Assembly: GCA_002470565.1 (NCBI GenBank)
Contig: DKMQ01000066.1
Span: 5,855-69,854, forward strand
Length of the DNA: 64,000 nt
Source: Oceanospirillaceae bacterium UBA7410
GTDB lineage: Bacteria; Pseudomonadota; Gammaproteobacteria; Pseudomonadales; Balneatricaceae
Direction of reading: 5' to 3'
The notes under the pieces are model-generated. The model was given only the letters and a program-made list of their open reading frames with translations, ran no database searches and was not told where the DNA came from. A program made the translations under genes and the position numbers. Below are positions 36,347 to 46,000 of this stretch, piece after piece. Positions within the stretch are counted from its first letter, which is position 1; each line of letters starts with the position of its first letter.

Positions 36347-37846
36347 ATGCAGGCCTTACAAAGCTCATTGAGTGACCACGCTCTACCTATTAGTAGCGCA
36401 CCCATTAGGACATCCACTGCTACAGCCAAAAACGTGGCCCTACTTATCCATGAGCTACAGCAATTGTTACCTGCCTCTAGTGTCATACTATCCACCGAAA
36501 GCCAGCGTCCTTTTGAATGTGATGGCTTGGCTGTTTATCAGCAGCTCCCACTTATTACCGTGATTCCAGAAACAGTAGATCATGTGCAAGCTATTTTGCG
36601 CCTGTGTCATTTATACCAAGTGCCTTTGGTGCCAAGGGGCGCAGGCACTGGCTTGTGCGCTGGAGCTATGCCCCATGCAGAAGGGGTGTTGTTGGTGATG
36701 ACTAAGCTCAATAAAATTCTACACATCAATGCAAATGCAGCTACAGCTACTGTGCAACCGGGTGTACGCAACTTGGCCCTCACCGAAGCAGTGCAGGATC
36801 TTGGCCTGTATTATGCGCCAGACCCCTCATCACAAATTGCCTGCACTATTGGCGGTAATGTGGCAGAAAATTCTGGTGGCGTGCACTGCCTTAAATATGG
36901 TCTTACGGTAAATAATGTCTTACAAGTGAAACTCATCACTATAGAAGGGCAACTTATTACCTTGGGCGGCGAAGGCTTAGATGAGCCGGGTATGGACTTA
37001 CTCAGTTTATTTATAGGCTCTGAAGGTTTGTTAGGTGTGGTAGTGGAAGTGAAGGTGAAATTATTGCCACGAGCACCTCGTGTGCAAGTACTTATGGCCG
37101 CTTATGACAGCGTCACCAAAGCAGGTGATGCAGTGGCAGCACTTATAGGGCAGGGCATTATCCCTGCAGGTTTGGAAATGATGGATCATTTAGCCATAAG
37201 CGCCGCAGAAGATTTTGTAAAAGTGGGCTACCCCACAGAAGCTCAAGCACTGCTTATTTGTGAATTAGATGGCACAGATGCAGAGGTAGAAGAGCAGCTA
37301 GCAGTGGTGAGTGAATGCTTTAAAGAGCATGGAGCCACTAGCATTCGCATTGCTAAAAATGCCACAGAAGCCCAGGCTTTATGGCAAGGTAGAAAGGCTG
37401 CTTTTCCTGCAGTGGGGCGCATTTCGCCAGACTACTACTGTATGGATGGCACTATACCCCGTGGCAAAGTAGGCTATGTATTAACGCGCATTCAAGAGCT
37501 TGCGCTAAGCTATGGCTTAAGAGTGGCTAATGTTTTCCATGCAGGCGATGGCAATTTGCATCCACTTATTTTGTTTGACGCCAGCATAGATGGCCAGCTT
37601 GAACAGGCCGAATTATTAGGTGGAGACATCCTTACTTTATGTGTGGATGTAGGCGGCACTATTACTGGTGAACATGGCGTTGGATTAGAGAAAATGCCAC
37701 AAATGCCTTATCAGTTTGCTGATGCAGAGTTGGCCCAGTTTAGACGTTTAAAAGAGGCATTTGATAGTGAATGCTTGCTAAACCCAGGCAAGGGTATTCC
37801 AACTCTTAAATATTGCCAAGAATACCGGAGCTTGCAACATGGGTGA
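36347..37846 (+). CDS. glcD: glycolate oxidase subunit GlcD (FAD-linked)
   Basis: The FAD subunit of the membrane-associated glycolate dehydrogenase GlcDEF, which oxidises glycolate to glyoxylate. It has 499 residues. The PCMH FAD-binding domain shows VPRGAGTGLCAGAMP and PDPSSQIACTIGGNVAENSGG, and the C-terminal FAD-oxidase domain has VFHAGDGNLHPLILFD and GTITGEHGVGLEK. It overlaps glcE by 8 nt. Glycolate is released by phytoplankton, so the gene suits a marine heterotroph living near algae. Confidence 0.94.
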   Translation: MQALQSSLSDHALPISSAPIRTSTATAKNVALLIHELQQLLPASSVILSTESQRPFECDGLAVYQQLPLITVIPETVDHVQAILRLCHLYQVPLVPRGAGTGLCAGAMPHAEGVLLVMTKLNKILHINANAATATVQPGVRNLALTEAVQDLGLYYAPDPSSQIACTIGGNVAENSGGVHCLKYGLTVNNVLQVKLITIEGQLITLGGEGLDEPGMDLLSLFIGSEGLLGVVVEVKVKLLPRAPRVQVLMAAYDSVTKAGDAVAALIGQGIIPAGLEMMDHLAISAAEDFVKVGYPTEAQALLICELDGTDAEVEEQLAVVSECFKEHGATSIRIAKNATEAQALWQGRKAAFPAVGRISPDYYCMDGTIPRGKVGYVLTRIQELALSYGLRVANVFHAGDGNLHPLILFDASIDGQLEQAELLGGDILTLCVDVGGTITGEHGVGLEKMPQMPYQFADAELAQFRRLKEAFDSECLLNPGKGIPTLKYCQEYRSLQHG

Positions 37847-38903
37847 TTTAACCCAGCAGTTAGTGGAGCAAATCCAACACGCCCACGCCACTAAAACAGC
37901 TCTCAACATACAGGCAGGTAACACTAAAGCCAGCCTTGGCCGCCATACATCAGGTCAGGTGATCGATGTGTCACAACACACAGGTGTGCTCAGTTACAAC
38001 CCTACAGAGTTGGTAATAACAGCCCGTGCTGGCACTAAAATAGAACACCTCAACGATCTATTAGCCCAAACACAACAAAGGCTACCTTTTGAGCCACCTG
38101 CCTTTGCTGGAGAGGCCACTATCGGTGGCACTGTAGCAGCTAACCAAAGTGGGCCTTCGCGTCCATGGTTTGGCAGTGTGAAAGATAGCTTGTTAGGTTT
38201 GGGACTTATCAATGGCTACGGCCAAGCCATGCAGTTTGGTGGTCAGGTAATGAAAAATGTGGCAGGGTTTGATGTCACACGGCTACAGTGCGGTGCAATG
38301 GGTGGCTTAGGTTTGATTACTCAAGTGTCGATAAAGCTATTACCGGCATTTAAGCTTACGCAAACCTTAACCTTTGAAATGACAGCGCAGGCTGCTCTGG
38401 ATACCATGCAGCACTGGTCTAATCTTAGCTTACCTATTACTGGTATGTGTCACTTTCAAAATAAAGGCCAAAGTCTGCTTTATGTGCGGCTGCAAGGTGG
38501 CATCAGCGGTGTTGAAGACGCCCAGGTGTTTTTAGGTGGTGAGTCACTTTTGCCTGCGAAGGCGGATGCTTTTTGGCAAGCCTTGAATCAAGGCACGCTA
38601 ATGCAACGCCAAGATCACCAAACACTGTGGTGCTGGGGTGGGCCTAGTGATGCCCCCTTTGATAGAGTGCCAAACACTTGCATGATTAATTGGGCAGGTG
38701 CGCAGCGATGGGTATTAGAAGATACCTCCAATACGCGCTCACAAGGTTTGGAAAAATCCCTATGCCAATATCAAGGTGGCAACCGTTTAGGTGAGGTTAA
38801 TGGTACTGTAAGTGTGCCCCAAAAAGCCCTGCAGCAGCGCATAAAACACGCCTTCGACCCCCATAGCATTTTGAACGCAGGCCGCGTTTATTCTTGGATG
38901 TAG
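37839..38903 (+). CDS. glcE: glycolate oxidase subunit GlcE
   Basis: The second FAD-binding subunit of GlcDEF, 354 residues, with the half-size PCMH layout typical of GlcE: ELVITARAGTKIEHLND near residue 50, FAGEATIGGTVAANQSGPSRPWFGSVKDSLLGLGLINGYG near 88 and NVAGFDVTRLQCGAMGGLGLI near 141. The C-terminal DPHSILNAGRVY is the usual end. The start overlaps the glcD stop, and it is 3 nt before glcF. Confidence 0.93.
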   Translation: MGDLTQQLVEQIQHAHATKTALNIQAGNTKASLGRHTSGQVIDVSQHTGVLSYNPTELVITARAGTKIEHLNDLLAQTQQRLPFEPPAFAGEATIGGTVAANQSGPSRPWFGSVKDSLLGLGLINGYGQAMQFGGQVMKNVAGFDVTRLQCGAMGGLGLITQVSIKLLPAFKLTQTLTFEMTAQAALDTMQHWSNLSLPITGMCHFQNKGQSLLYVRLQGGISGVEDAQVFLGGESLLPAKADAFWQALNQGTLMQRQDHQTLWCWGGPSDAPFDRVPNTCMINWAGAQRWVLEDTSNTRSQGLEKSLCQYQGGNRLGEVNGTVSVPQKALQQRIKHAFDPHSILNAGRVYSWM

Positions 38904-38906
38904 ACG

Positions 38907-40160
38907 ATGAAAACAATGATTGCTAAAGAGTTTGCAGACCAGCCCAAATTTGATCCTGTTAAGGGCATTTTACAAGCTTGCGTGCACTGTGGCTTTTGCA
39001 CAGCCACTTGTCCTACCTACCTTTTGTTAGGTGACGAACGTGATAGTCCTCGTGGCCGCATCTATATGATGAAGGCTATGTTTGAAGGCCAGCCAGTCAC
39101 CCATGAAACCCGTGATCATTTAGATCGGTGTCTTACATGCAGAAGCTGTGAAACTACGTGTCCTTCAGGTGTTGAATATGGCCATTTGGTTGATTTAGGT
39201 AGACAAGTGGCAGAGCAAAAGGCGCCACGAAAAATACCGCAAAAACTGATCCGTTGGGGCTTGCGTCAAGTGTTGCCGCGCCGTGCTATATTTGGCCCCT
39301 TACTAAAAATGGGGCAGTTGTTTAGGCCTTTATTACCGCAAGTAATCAAACACCATGTGCCTTTGCCAGTCGCTAAGCTTAGGGTGCCCAAAACCCAACA
39401 TAAGCGAGTGATGTTGAGCTTGCCTGGATGTGCTCAAGCCAGTGCAGCGCCCAACACAGACATTGCCGCTGCAAAGGTGCTGGATCAGCTTAATATTAGC
39501 CTTAAAGTGCTGCATAAAACGGGCTGTTGTGGCGCAGTGAATCACCACCTAAATGCCCATGAAACGGCTCTTAATCAAGCAAGGCACAACATCGACTTGG
39601 TGTGGCCACAGTTACAAGCAGGGGCACAGGCCATAGTGATCACTGCCTCAGGTTGTGGGGCGGCCATACAAGAATATGGCTACATGCTACGAAATGATCC
39701 ACACTATGCAAACAAAGCCAAGCAAGTATCACTTGCTGCCAAAGATATTGTGGAGATTTTGGCTCAGGAAGACTTATCCAACCTTAAAGAAAAACTAAGT
39801 AAAGCTAGGCAAGCTAAAGCTATAGCTTGCCCATCTGCAAATATTAGCAAAGTGGCAGTGCACTGCCCATGCACTCAGCAACATGCCATGCAACTGCCCA
39901 ACAAAGTGAAAACACTGTTAGATAGCTTAGGTATAGAGACCGCAACCACCAAAAATGACCACTTGTGTTGTGGTTCAGCAGGCACCTATTCGTTACTACA
40001 ACCCAAACTCAGTCAGCAGTTGCTTAGCCAAAAGCTTAAAGACTTAACTCTTGACCAGCCTGATGTTATCGTTACCGCAAATATTGGCTGTCAGTTGCAC
40101 TTAGGTGGGACGGCTGATGTGCCTGTTAAACATTGGTTGGAGTTGTTGATTGATGCATAA
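38907..40160 (+). CDS. glcF: glycolate oxidase iron-sulfur subunit GlcF
   Basis: The electron-transfer subunit of GlcDEF, 417 residues. Two [4Fe-4S] ferredoxin motifs are visible at the N-terminus: CVHCGFCTATCP (about residue 26) and CLTCRSCETTCP (about residue 73). The C-terminal CCG domains carry KTGCCGAVNHH and DHLCCGSAGTY. It completes the glcDEF operon. No glcC regulator or glcB malate synthase is adjacent. Confidence 0.94.
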   Translation: MKTMIAKEFADQPKFDPVKGILQACVHCGFCTATCPTYLLLGDERDSPRGRIYMMKAMFEGQPVTHETRDHLDRCLTCRSCETTCPSGVEYGHLVDLGRQVAEQKAPRKIPQKLIRWGLRQVLPRRAIFGPLLKMGQLFRPLLPQVIKHHVPLPVAKLRVPKTQHKRVMLSLPGCAQASAAPNTDIAAAKVLDQLNISLKVLHKTGCCGAVNHHLNAHETALNQARHNIDLVWPQLQAGAQAIVITASGCGAAIQEYGYMLRNDPHYANKAKQVSLAAKDIVEILAQEDLSNLKEKLSKARQAKAIACPSANISKVAVHCPCTQQHAMQLPNKVKTLLDSLGIETATTKNDHLCCGSAGTYSLLQPKLSQQLLSQKLKDLTLDQPDVIVTANIGCQLHLGGTADVPVKHWLELLIDA

Positions 40161-40255
40161 CGTAAATAAATATTTACCTAGTTTGACACCGTTTTGGGGA
40201 ATTATTTGACGATGTGTTTGTCTATAAAAAAGAATCATATTATTAAGGAAAATCT

Positions 40256-40822
40256 ATGAAAAACGTATTCACCAAAAATATTTCAACCCTGACTAAAAAG
40301 CTGAGTGTCACTGCTTCTTTAGCTACGCTAAGTCTACTTTTAGCAAACACTGCTCAAGCGCAAACGATGCTGGTTAAAGTGCTACAAGCTTCAGACGAAA
40401 TAGTGTCCCAAGTGTATAAAGAAGTGCCTATTAAGTCTTGTAGAATCGAAAAGACACCTATCTATGGCACTCAAGAAGGCTCAGGTCAGGCCTCCACTGC
40501 TGATGTGGTAGCTAGTGCTATTTTTGGTGGTTTGTTGGGTAATCAAGTGGGAGGAGGCACGGGTAAAGATGCAGCCACCTTGCTTGGTGCTATAGCGGGT
40601 GCAGACATGGCCAATAAAAAAGGTAAAAGTAAGCAAGTTATTGTGGGCCATAACCAACAAGAAGTATGCGATGTGATCATGCAGCAACGCTCTGTAAATC
40701 AAGTCACAGGCTACAAAACCTATATCGAATTTGGTGGCAATGTATGGCAAATGACCACAGTGATCCCTTACACTAAGGGTGAGTTTTTAAGTGTGAACGT
40801 TAACATAACGCCTGCCGAATAA
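40256..40822 (+). CDS. exported glycine-zipper 2TM-domain protein
   Basis: A 188-residue protein with a signal peptide (1-35, ending ANTAQA). A glycine-zipper segment, VVASAIFGGLLGNQVGGGTGKDAATLLGAIAGADMA (about residues 83-118), resembles the 17-kDa surface-antigen/YMGG-like family of outer-membrane-associated proteins. No lipobox cysteine is seen. Two cysteines (near residues 61 and 139) could form a disulfide. Function is unknown. Its 3' end meets the convergent dehydratase gene with only 2 nt between stops. Confidence 0.75.
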   Translation: MKNVFTKNISTLTKKLSVTASLATLSLLLANTAQAQTMLVKVLQASDEIVSQVYKEVPIKSCRIEKTPIYGTQEGSGQASTADVVASAIFGGLLGNQVGGGTGKDAATLLGAIAGADMANKKGKSKQVIVGHNQQEVCDVIMQQRSVNQVTGYKTYIEFGGNVWQMTTVIPYTKGEFLSVNVNITPAE

Positions 40823-40824
40823 TC

Positions 40825-41814
40825 CTACAGGGCCAATGCTAGATCCAGCATGGCTGGGTCTACATTGCCGCCCGACAAGATCACTACCGTGGTCTTATCA
40901 GCTACAGCTAAGCTGTGATTTAAAATTGCAGCTAATCCTACACACCCACCAGGTTCCACTACAAGTTTTAGCTGTTGCATGCATGTAGCCATAGCAGCTA
41001 ATACATGTTGGTCATTCACAGTTTTAGCGCCTGCTAAATACTTGTGCAATATGGGGAACGTGAGTGCGCCAACCTTACGTGTCACAATGGCATCACAAAT
41101 AGAGGCAGGTGAATGGTCATTGCCTATTATGGTGCCAGCAATGATTGAGCGTGCTGCGTCATCATAACCTTGGGGTTCTGCCCCCCATAGTGATATATCT
41201 GAAAAGTGGTGCCTAAGTGCTATAGCGCTGCCTGACATCAAACCGCCGCCCCCAATGGGGCCTATGGCTTGGTCTGGTATTAGGTTTAATGCCTCAAGCT
41301 GATAGGCTATTTCTAGGCCAGTGGTGCCTTGACCTGCAATAATATCCGTATCATTAAATGGTGGAATAAGGGTGAGGTTATGAGCCTGTGATAGTTGCTG
41401 GCCAATGGCATCCCTATCTTCTTTGTGCCTTTGGTATAGCACCACTTTAGCGCCAAGGGCCTTGGTATTTTCAATCTTAATCTTAGGTGCGTCACTGGGC
41501 ATGATAATGGTAGCGGGCACACCAAAATATGCAGCAGCAGCAGCCACTCCCTGAGCATGGTTGCCTGATGAATAAGCAACGACTCCAGTTAGTTGGTTAG
41601 CGTCCGCAAGCTTACTTAGTTTGTTAAAAGCCCCACGAAATTTAAATGACCCAGTATGTTGCAGACTTTCAGCTTTAAAGAGTACGCGACCACCAAGCTG
41701 CTGGTTTAGTAGGGGCGATTCTAATAAAGGTGTGACTAATGCGTGGCCTTTAATGCGTTGGCTGGCAGTGAGGATATGCTGATAATTAATTGCAAGTGAG
41801 GCCATAAATTGCAT
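40825..41814 (-). CDS. PLP-dependent serine/threonine (or hydroxyaspartate) dehydratase/racemase
   Basis: A 329-residue fold-type II PLP enzyme without a C-terminal ACT domain, hence of the catabolic/biodegradative or serine-racemase type rather than full-length IlvA. The Schiff-base lysine is K58 in HTGSFKFRGAFNK. The phosphate-binding loop is GPIGGGGLMSG, with SSGNHAQGVAAAAA and VVEPGGCVGLAAIL as further landmarks. Threonine dehydratase, serine racemase and threo-3-hydroxyaspartate ammonia-lyase share this pattern, and sight does not decide. Its closeness to glcDEF is reminiscent of the beta-hydroxyaspartate route, but its other enzymes are absent. A start three codons inside (41805) is possible. 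Confidence 0.8.
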   Translation of the reverse strand: MQFMASLAINYQHILTASQRIKGHALVTPLLESPLLNQQLGGRVLFKAESLQHTGSFKFRGAFNKLSKLADANQLTGVVAYSSGNHAQGVAAAAAYFGVPATIIMPSDAPKIKIENTKALGAKVVLYQRHKEDRDAIGQQLSQAHNLTLIPPFNDTDIIAGQGTTGLEIAYQLEALNLIPDQAIGPIGGGGLMSGSAIALRHHFSDISLWGAEPQGYDDAARSIIAGTIIGNDHSPASICDAIVTRKVGALTFPILHKYLAGAKTVNDQHVLAAMATCMQQLKLVVEPGGCVGLAAILNHSLAVADKTTVVILSGGNVDPAMLDLALAL

Positions 41815-41933
41815 GTCTTTTGGTTGGTATTTTATCTCTAAAGCGATCTTTGCTTTGTGAGCTTAGCTTACAACATACCTAAAAATAAAACCTGTGTTAT
41901 GATTAGAGATTGCGTTTCTATTTTCCACATACT

Positions 41934-42284
41934 ATGACATTAACCAGTAGTCCAAAATCACGCCTTAGGTTACCGCCTAATAAGCATCAGGTTAAGCAAG
42001 AGTTAGCCCAAGATGTTGCCAATTTTTTGGCGCGTGGAGGAAATGTAGAGCATGTTGAGCAAGGTGAAACAGCGTTGGTGAATGGCTGTTTTAACCAGCA
42101 GCGTCCTGTCATTGCTACGCAAGCACAAACACGCACACTTTTATCATCTCAAATAGAAGCCATCGAAAAGCGCAAAGAAGAGCGTCGCCAGGCCAAACCC
42201 GCGCCTATTACTACCAATCGTCGCCCCACTAAAAAGTGGATATATGATGACTTTGGTGAGCCTTTACGTTGGGTTTGGGCTTAA
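41934..42284 (+). CDS. small charged protein of unknown function
   Basis: I do not recognise this 116-residue soluble protein. It has a basic N-terminus (SRLRLPPNKHQVKQ), then QELAQDVANFLARGGNVEHVEQGETAL, a pattern seen in small proteobacterial proteins with a short helix-GG-strand unit. A lysine/arginine/glutamate-rich helix (EAIEKRKEERRQAK) follows, then a compact C-terminus KWIYDDFGEPLRWVWA. The ATG 41934 is the best in-frame start; the reading frame extends 24 nt further to a TTG. It lies 58 nt before the response-regulator gene and may share its transcript. Confidence 0.6.
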   Translation: MTLTSSPKSRLRLPPNKHQVKQELAQDVANFLARGGNVEHVEQGETALVNGCFNQQRPVIATQAQTRTLLSSQIEAIEKRKEERRQAKPAPITTNRRPTKKWIYDDFGEPLRWVWA

Positions 42285-42342
42285 TCTATAACGACATTTT
42301 AATAAGCCATTGTGCTAGATTTGTATACAAGGGATTTTAATT

Positions 42343-42990
42343 ATGCAGTTTATCATCGCTGATGATCACCCTTTATTCCGTACTGCGATAACACATACTC
42401 TACAGCAGCACTTTGACGGTGCTCAAGTGTTAGAGGTGGGTAGTTTACAAGAGCTCTTAAAGTTATTGAAAACGGGAGTAGACGCAGACCTTCTATTACT
42501 TGATTTACATATACCAGACGCTCATGGATTTAATGGTTTGGCTCAGGTAAGTGAGCTTTTCCCAGATATCCCTGTGATGATTGTATCGGGTAATGATAAT
42601 CCAAGTGTTATACATAAATCGGTGGCATTAGGTGCCAGTGGTTTTTTACCTAAATCAACTTCAAACGAAGACATAGCTGTTGCTATTAATTGTGTTATGC
42701 AAGGCCAGGTGTGGATTCCAGCTAACTTGCCAGCTATTACAATGTCCCTAGATAACGAGCAAACTGCACAACGTATTGCGGCATTAACACCTCAGCAATT
42801 AAAGGTGTTAACGATGATGGGAGATGGGCTGTATAACAAGCAGATAGCCTCAGAACTGTCGGTAACAGATGCCACTGTGAGGGCTCATGTGACTGAAGTT
42901 TTTCGTAAATTAGGGGTAACTAATAGAACTCAAGCAGGCATCTTTTTTAATCGCCTAAAAGTGGAAGACCCTCATTGTCAGGTGATGTAA
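42343..42990 (+). CDS. crbR: LuxR-type response regulator, CrbR/ErdR-like
   Basis: A 215-residue two-domain regulator. The receiver domain spans residues 1-115 with acidic pocket D7/D8 and phosphoacceptor D54 in LLLDLHIPD. The LuxR-type helix-turn-helix spans about 145-205 (LTPQQLKVLTMMGDGLYNKQIASELSVTDATVRAHVTEVFRKL). It faces the SSS-kinase gene tail to tail, 68 nt apart. The pairing corresponds to the known CrbS-CrbR (MxtR-ErdR) pair that activates acs and related carboxylate genes. The adjacent acyl-CoA synthetase/ABC cluster is a plausible target. The symbol is given by analogy. Confidence 0.75.
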   Translation: MQFIIADDHPLFRTAITHTLQQHFDGAQVLEVGSLQELLKLLKTGVDADLLLLDLHIPDAHGFNGLAQVSELFPDIPVMIVSGNDNPSVIHKSVALGASGFLPKSTSNEDIAVAINCVMQGQVWIPANLPAITMSLDNEQTAQRIAALTPQQLKVLTMMGDGLYNKQIASELSVTDATVRAHVTEVFRKLGVTNRTQAGIFFNRLKVEDPHCQVM

Positions 42991-43058
42991 ATGCATCGTG
43001 CGGTTGAAAAAGACTCAACTGGACACGTGTCAGTTCAGGTAAAACTGGCCTAACCCCA

Positions 43059-46000
43059 CTAACCTAAACGATTAATAAACTTGCGCAACACCGCCGGTTT
43101 GATAGGTTTGTGAATGAGGCCAAAGCCTGAGGCTTTAGTTAGCTCTCTCATCTGATGGCTTTGATCAGCGGTAATCACAATTGCCGGTACTTCTTGCTCT
43201 ATTACCTTGCCTATGGAAACTTGCATTTTTTGCCTCATAAATTGTCTTATTTCAACTATAGCGTCGGTACCCAAGTAGTTTTGATCTAAATGGTAGTCTG
43301 CCAGAATTAGTTGGGGCAAGGTTTCCATAGACAAGCTTTCAACAATATTTACAGCTTGTTGTGCACTTGCTGCACAATACACATCACAACCCCACAAAGT
43401 CAGCATGGCGTGCATACCTTGCTGAATGCTTAGGTCATTATCGATCACTAACACTCTAAAACCTTTGAGTTGATAATGATCAGCAGATAGTTGGATGTTC
43501 CTATCGTGTTTTGGTTTGAGTGCATCATCTCCAAAAGGCACTTGAATTGAAAACATCGAACCCTTGCCATAGGTAGACACAACTCTTAGAGGGTGAGCAA
43601 GGGCTTTTGCTGTTCGTTGAGCAATAGCCAAGCCCAAGCCAATACCATTTTTAGACGCATGAGGGCCTATTTCTAAACGCTTAAATTCAATAAAGATGTC
43701 GTCTAGTTTATTCTCAGGTATCCCCAAGCCCGTATCCCAAATCTGTATTTCTAAACAATTTTCTAAACGCCTACAGCCTAAAAGTACCTTACCTTTTTCA
43801 GTGTAACGCAGTGCATTAGTGAGGAAATTTTGCAGTACGCGGCGTAACATGTTGGGATCGCTAAAAAGTGTAGCTTGGCTGCATTGTAGGTGAAAAGTTA
43901 GCTCTTTTTGTTGGCATAATACGTTAAATTCAGCTGCTAGCTGTCGCATCAACTCGGCTGCGCAAAAATGATTTGGTTGTGGCCTTGAGCCTCCTCCATC
44001 TAAAGTGGAAATTTCTATTAAATCACTGATTAACTGCTCTGCATTAGCTAAGGATGCGTCTAGGTGTTTTGAAAGCTGTAGGCTTTGGGCGTCTTTTTGT
44101 AAATCTGATTGGCGCTGAGCAAGGGCTGTAGAAAATAATTTTGCAGCGTTTAAAGGCTGCATTAAATCATGGCTAGCAGCAGCCAAAAAGCGGGTTTTAC
44201 TGTGGTGGCTCGCATCAGCTTGGGCTTTTGCTTGTTGTAGCTCAATGTTCACCTTAGATAGGCTTTCAGTGCGCTCGTTAACACGCTTTTCCAGACTCTC
44301 ATTGGCTTCAATGAGGTCTTTTTCGCTCTTTCTTAGGGCCGATTCCGCGTGGTATTGTTCACTGATGTCTACGTAGGTATTTACATAACCTCCATCGGGC
44401 ATTGCATGGCCGCGCACTTCAATGACAGTGCCATCTTCGCGATACCGAATGCTGCGATGCTGCTCACCGCGCGTGATCATCTCCATGCGTAACGTAACAA
44501 TTTTGGCAGGATCAATAGACCCATATTCGCCTTGTAATGCGCTTAGGCGAATGATTTCTTCAATAGGGGTTCCTACCTTGACAACATCTTTAGGGAATTC
44601 AAACAATTCTAAATATCGTGTATTCCACATTGCTAGGCGAAGATCTTTGTCTATTACTGAAATACCTTGGCTTACGTTATCGATAGTGGCTTGCAGCAAA
44701 ACTCTGTTAAAGCTTACGGCCTTTGCTGCTTCGCCCACCATAGACACTACATCACCTAAATTAACATCTTTTTGGTTGAGGCTAGATTCCATTACAGCTC
44801 TTGCAGAAGAGGTGCCAATAATGCCACTTAAGGTGCGTTCAAAGTGCAGGATTAGTTGTGAGTTAATAGGCGCGTTTTTGTGTAAATCTAAATGTGGTTG
44901 TTTAATACCTAACTGTTTGAGTGACTCTACAGTAGCGCGGTACCCCAAAAAACGTTCTAGCAAAGTGGACAAGTCACCTACACAAAGCTCACTATTGTGC
45001 CTGCGACCTTCAATTAAAGCCGATGGGGGCAAAGTCCCAACGAACAAGTCAGCTTGTATGCGATCAATGATTCTGGGTGTGCTAACTTTTGAAACAATAA
45101 TATATAACGCTATATTTACACTTAAGCTCACCAGCGTAGCATGGGAAATGGGGTCTAGCTCCAAACCAAACAGTGCTGTGGGTCTAAGCCATTCAATACC
45201 GAATGGGCCGTTGTTGATTATGCTGCCTGATTGAAGAAAAAAACCTGTGAGATTAGGTAAAAGCAAACAATAAATCCAGGCTAAAAAGCCAGCTAATAGC
45301 CCCGCTGTTGCACCGCGCACATGTCCTCCCCGCCAAAAAATACCACCAAATAAGGGTGGGCCAAACTGTGCAACAGCAACAAATGCTGACAAGCCAATAG
45401 ACACCAACGCAGTGCTACTATCGATGAGTAAATAGTAGCCATAGGCCATCAGTAATACAGCAAAAATACTTAAGCGCCTTAAGTTGAGTAGTAGATGGCC
45501 TAAGTGCTTGTTTTGTGACACCTCCACTGCACGCACATGCAATATAAACGGCATAATGATGTCATTAGTCACCATGGTGCTGATAGCAATAGTAGACACT
45601 GTAACCATACCTATAGCTGCTGAAATACCACCGATGTAGGCTAAGATAGACAGACCTGTTTGCTCTTGCGCCATTGGCATTAGCAAGGAATAAAAGTCTG
45701 GATTACTATTGGTGCCTGCCAAAGCTTGACTGCCAGCCCAAGCAATGGGGATCATGAAAGCGCACATGCTAATCATATAAAGCGGGAACAACCATCGTGC
45801 TGTATTGACATGGTCTGGATTAGTATTTTCTACTGCCAGCATATGAAATTGACGTGGCAAACAGATTACTGCGATAACAGCTAAAAAACTTTCAATAATA
45901 AAGCTAGTACGAAATGGAGAGAACAGGCCTAGGCTGCTGCTACCATTTTGCTGCTCTAGTTGATTAAAAATATCACCGAACCCATCATTAATTACATAAG

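Noticed and set aside
40183-40211. TTGACA and TTGACG before the glycine-zipper gene as a promoter
   Set aside because: No acceptable -10 box at 16-18 nt spacing from either hexamer.
40825-41814. PLP dehydratase plus glcDEF as a beta-hydroxyaspartate cycle
   Set aside because: The aspartate-glyoxylate transaminase, hydroxyaspartate aldolase and iminosuccinate reductase genes are not in the window, and a 660-nt gene lies between.
43017-43035. Near-palindrome around GACACGTGTC between the response-regulator and kinase genes
   Set aside because: Imperfect, short and without a T-run; it lies at the end of two convergent genes, so neither an operator nor a terminator can be supported.
44422-45234. 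270-codon open frame on the plus strand
   Set aside because: It lies wholly antisense to the SSS-kinase gene, has low-complexity composition and no recognisable domain; the minus-strand protein is unmistakable.
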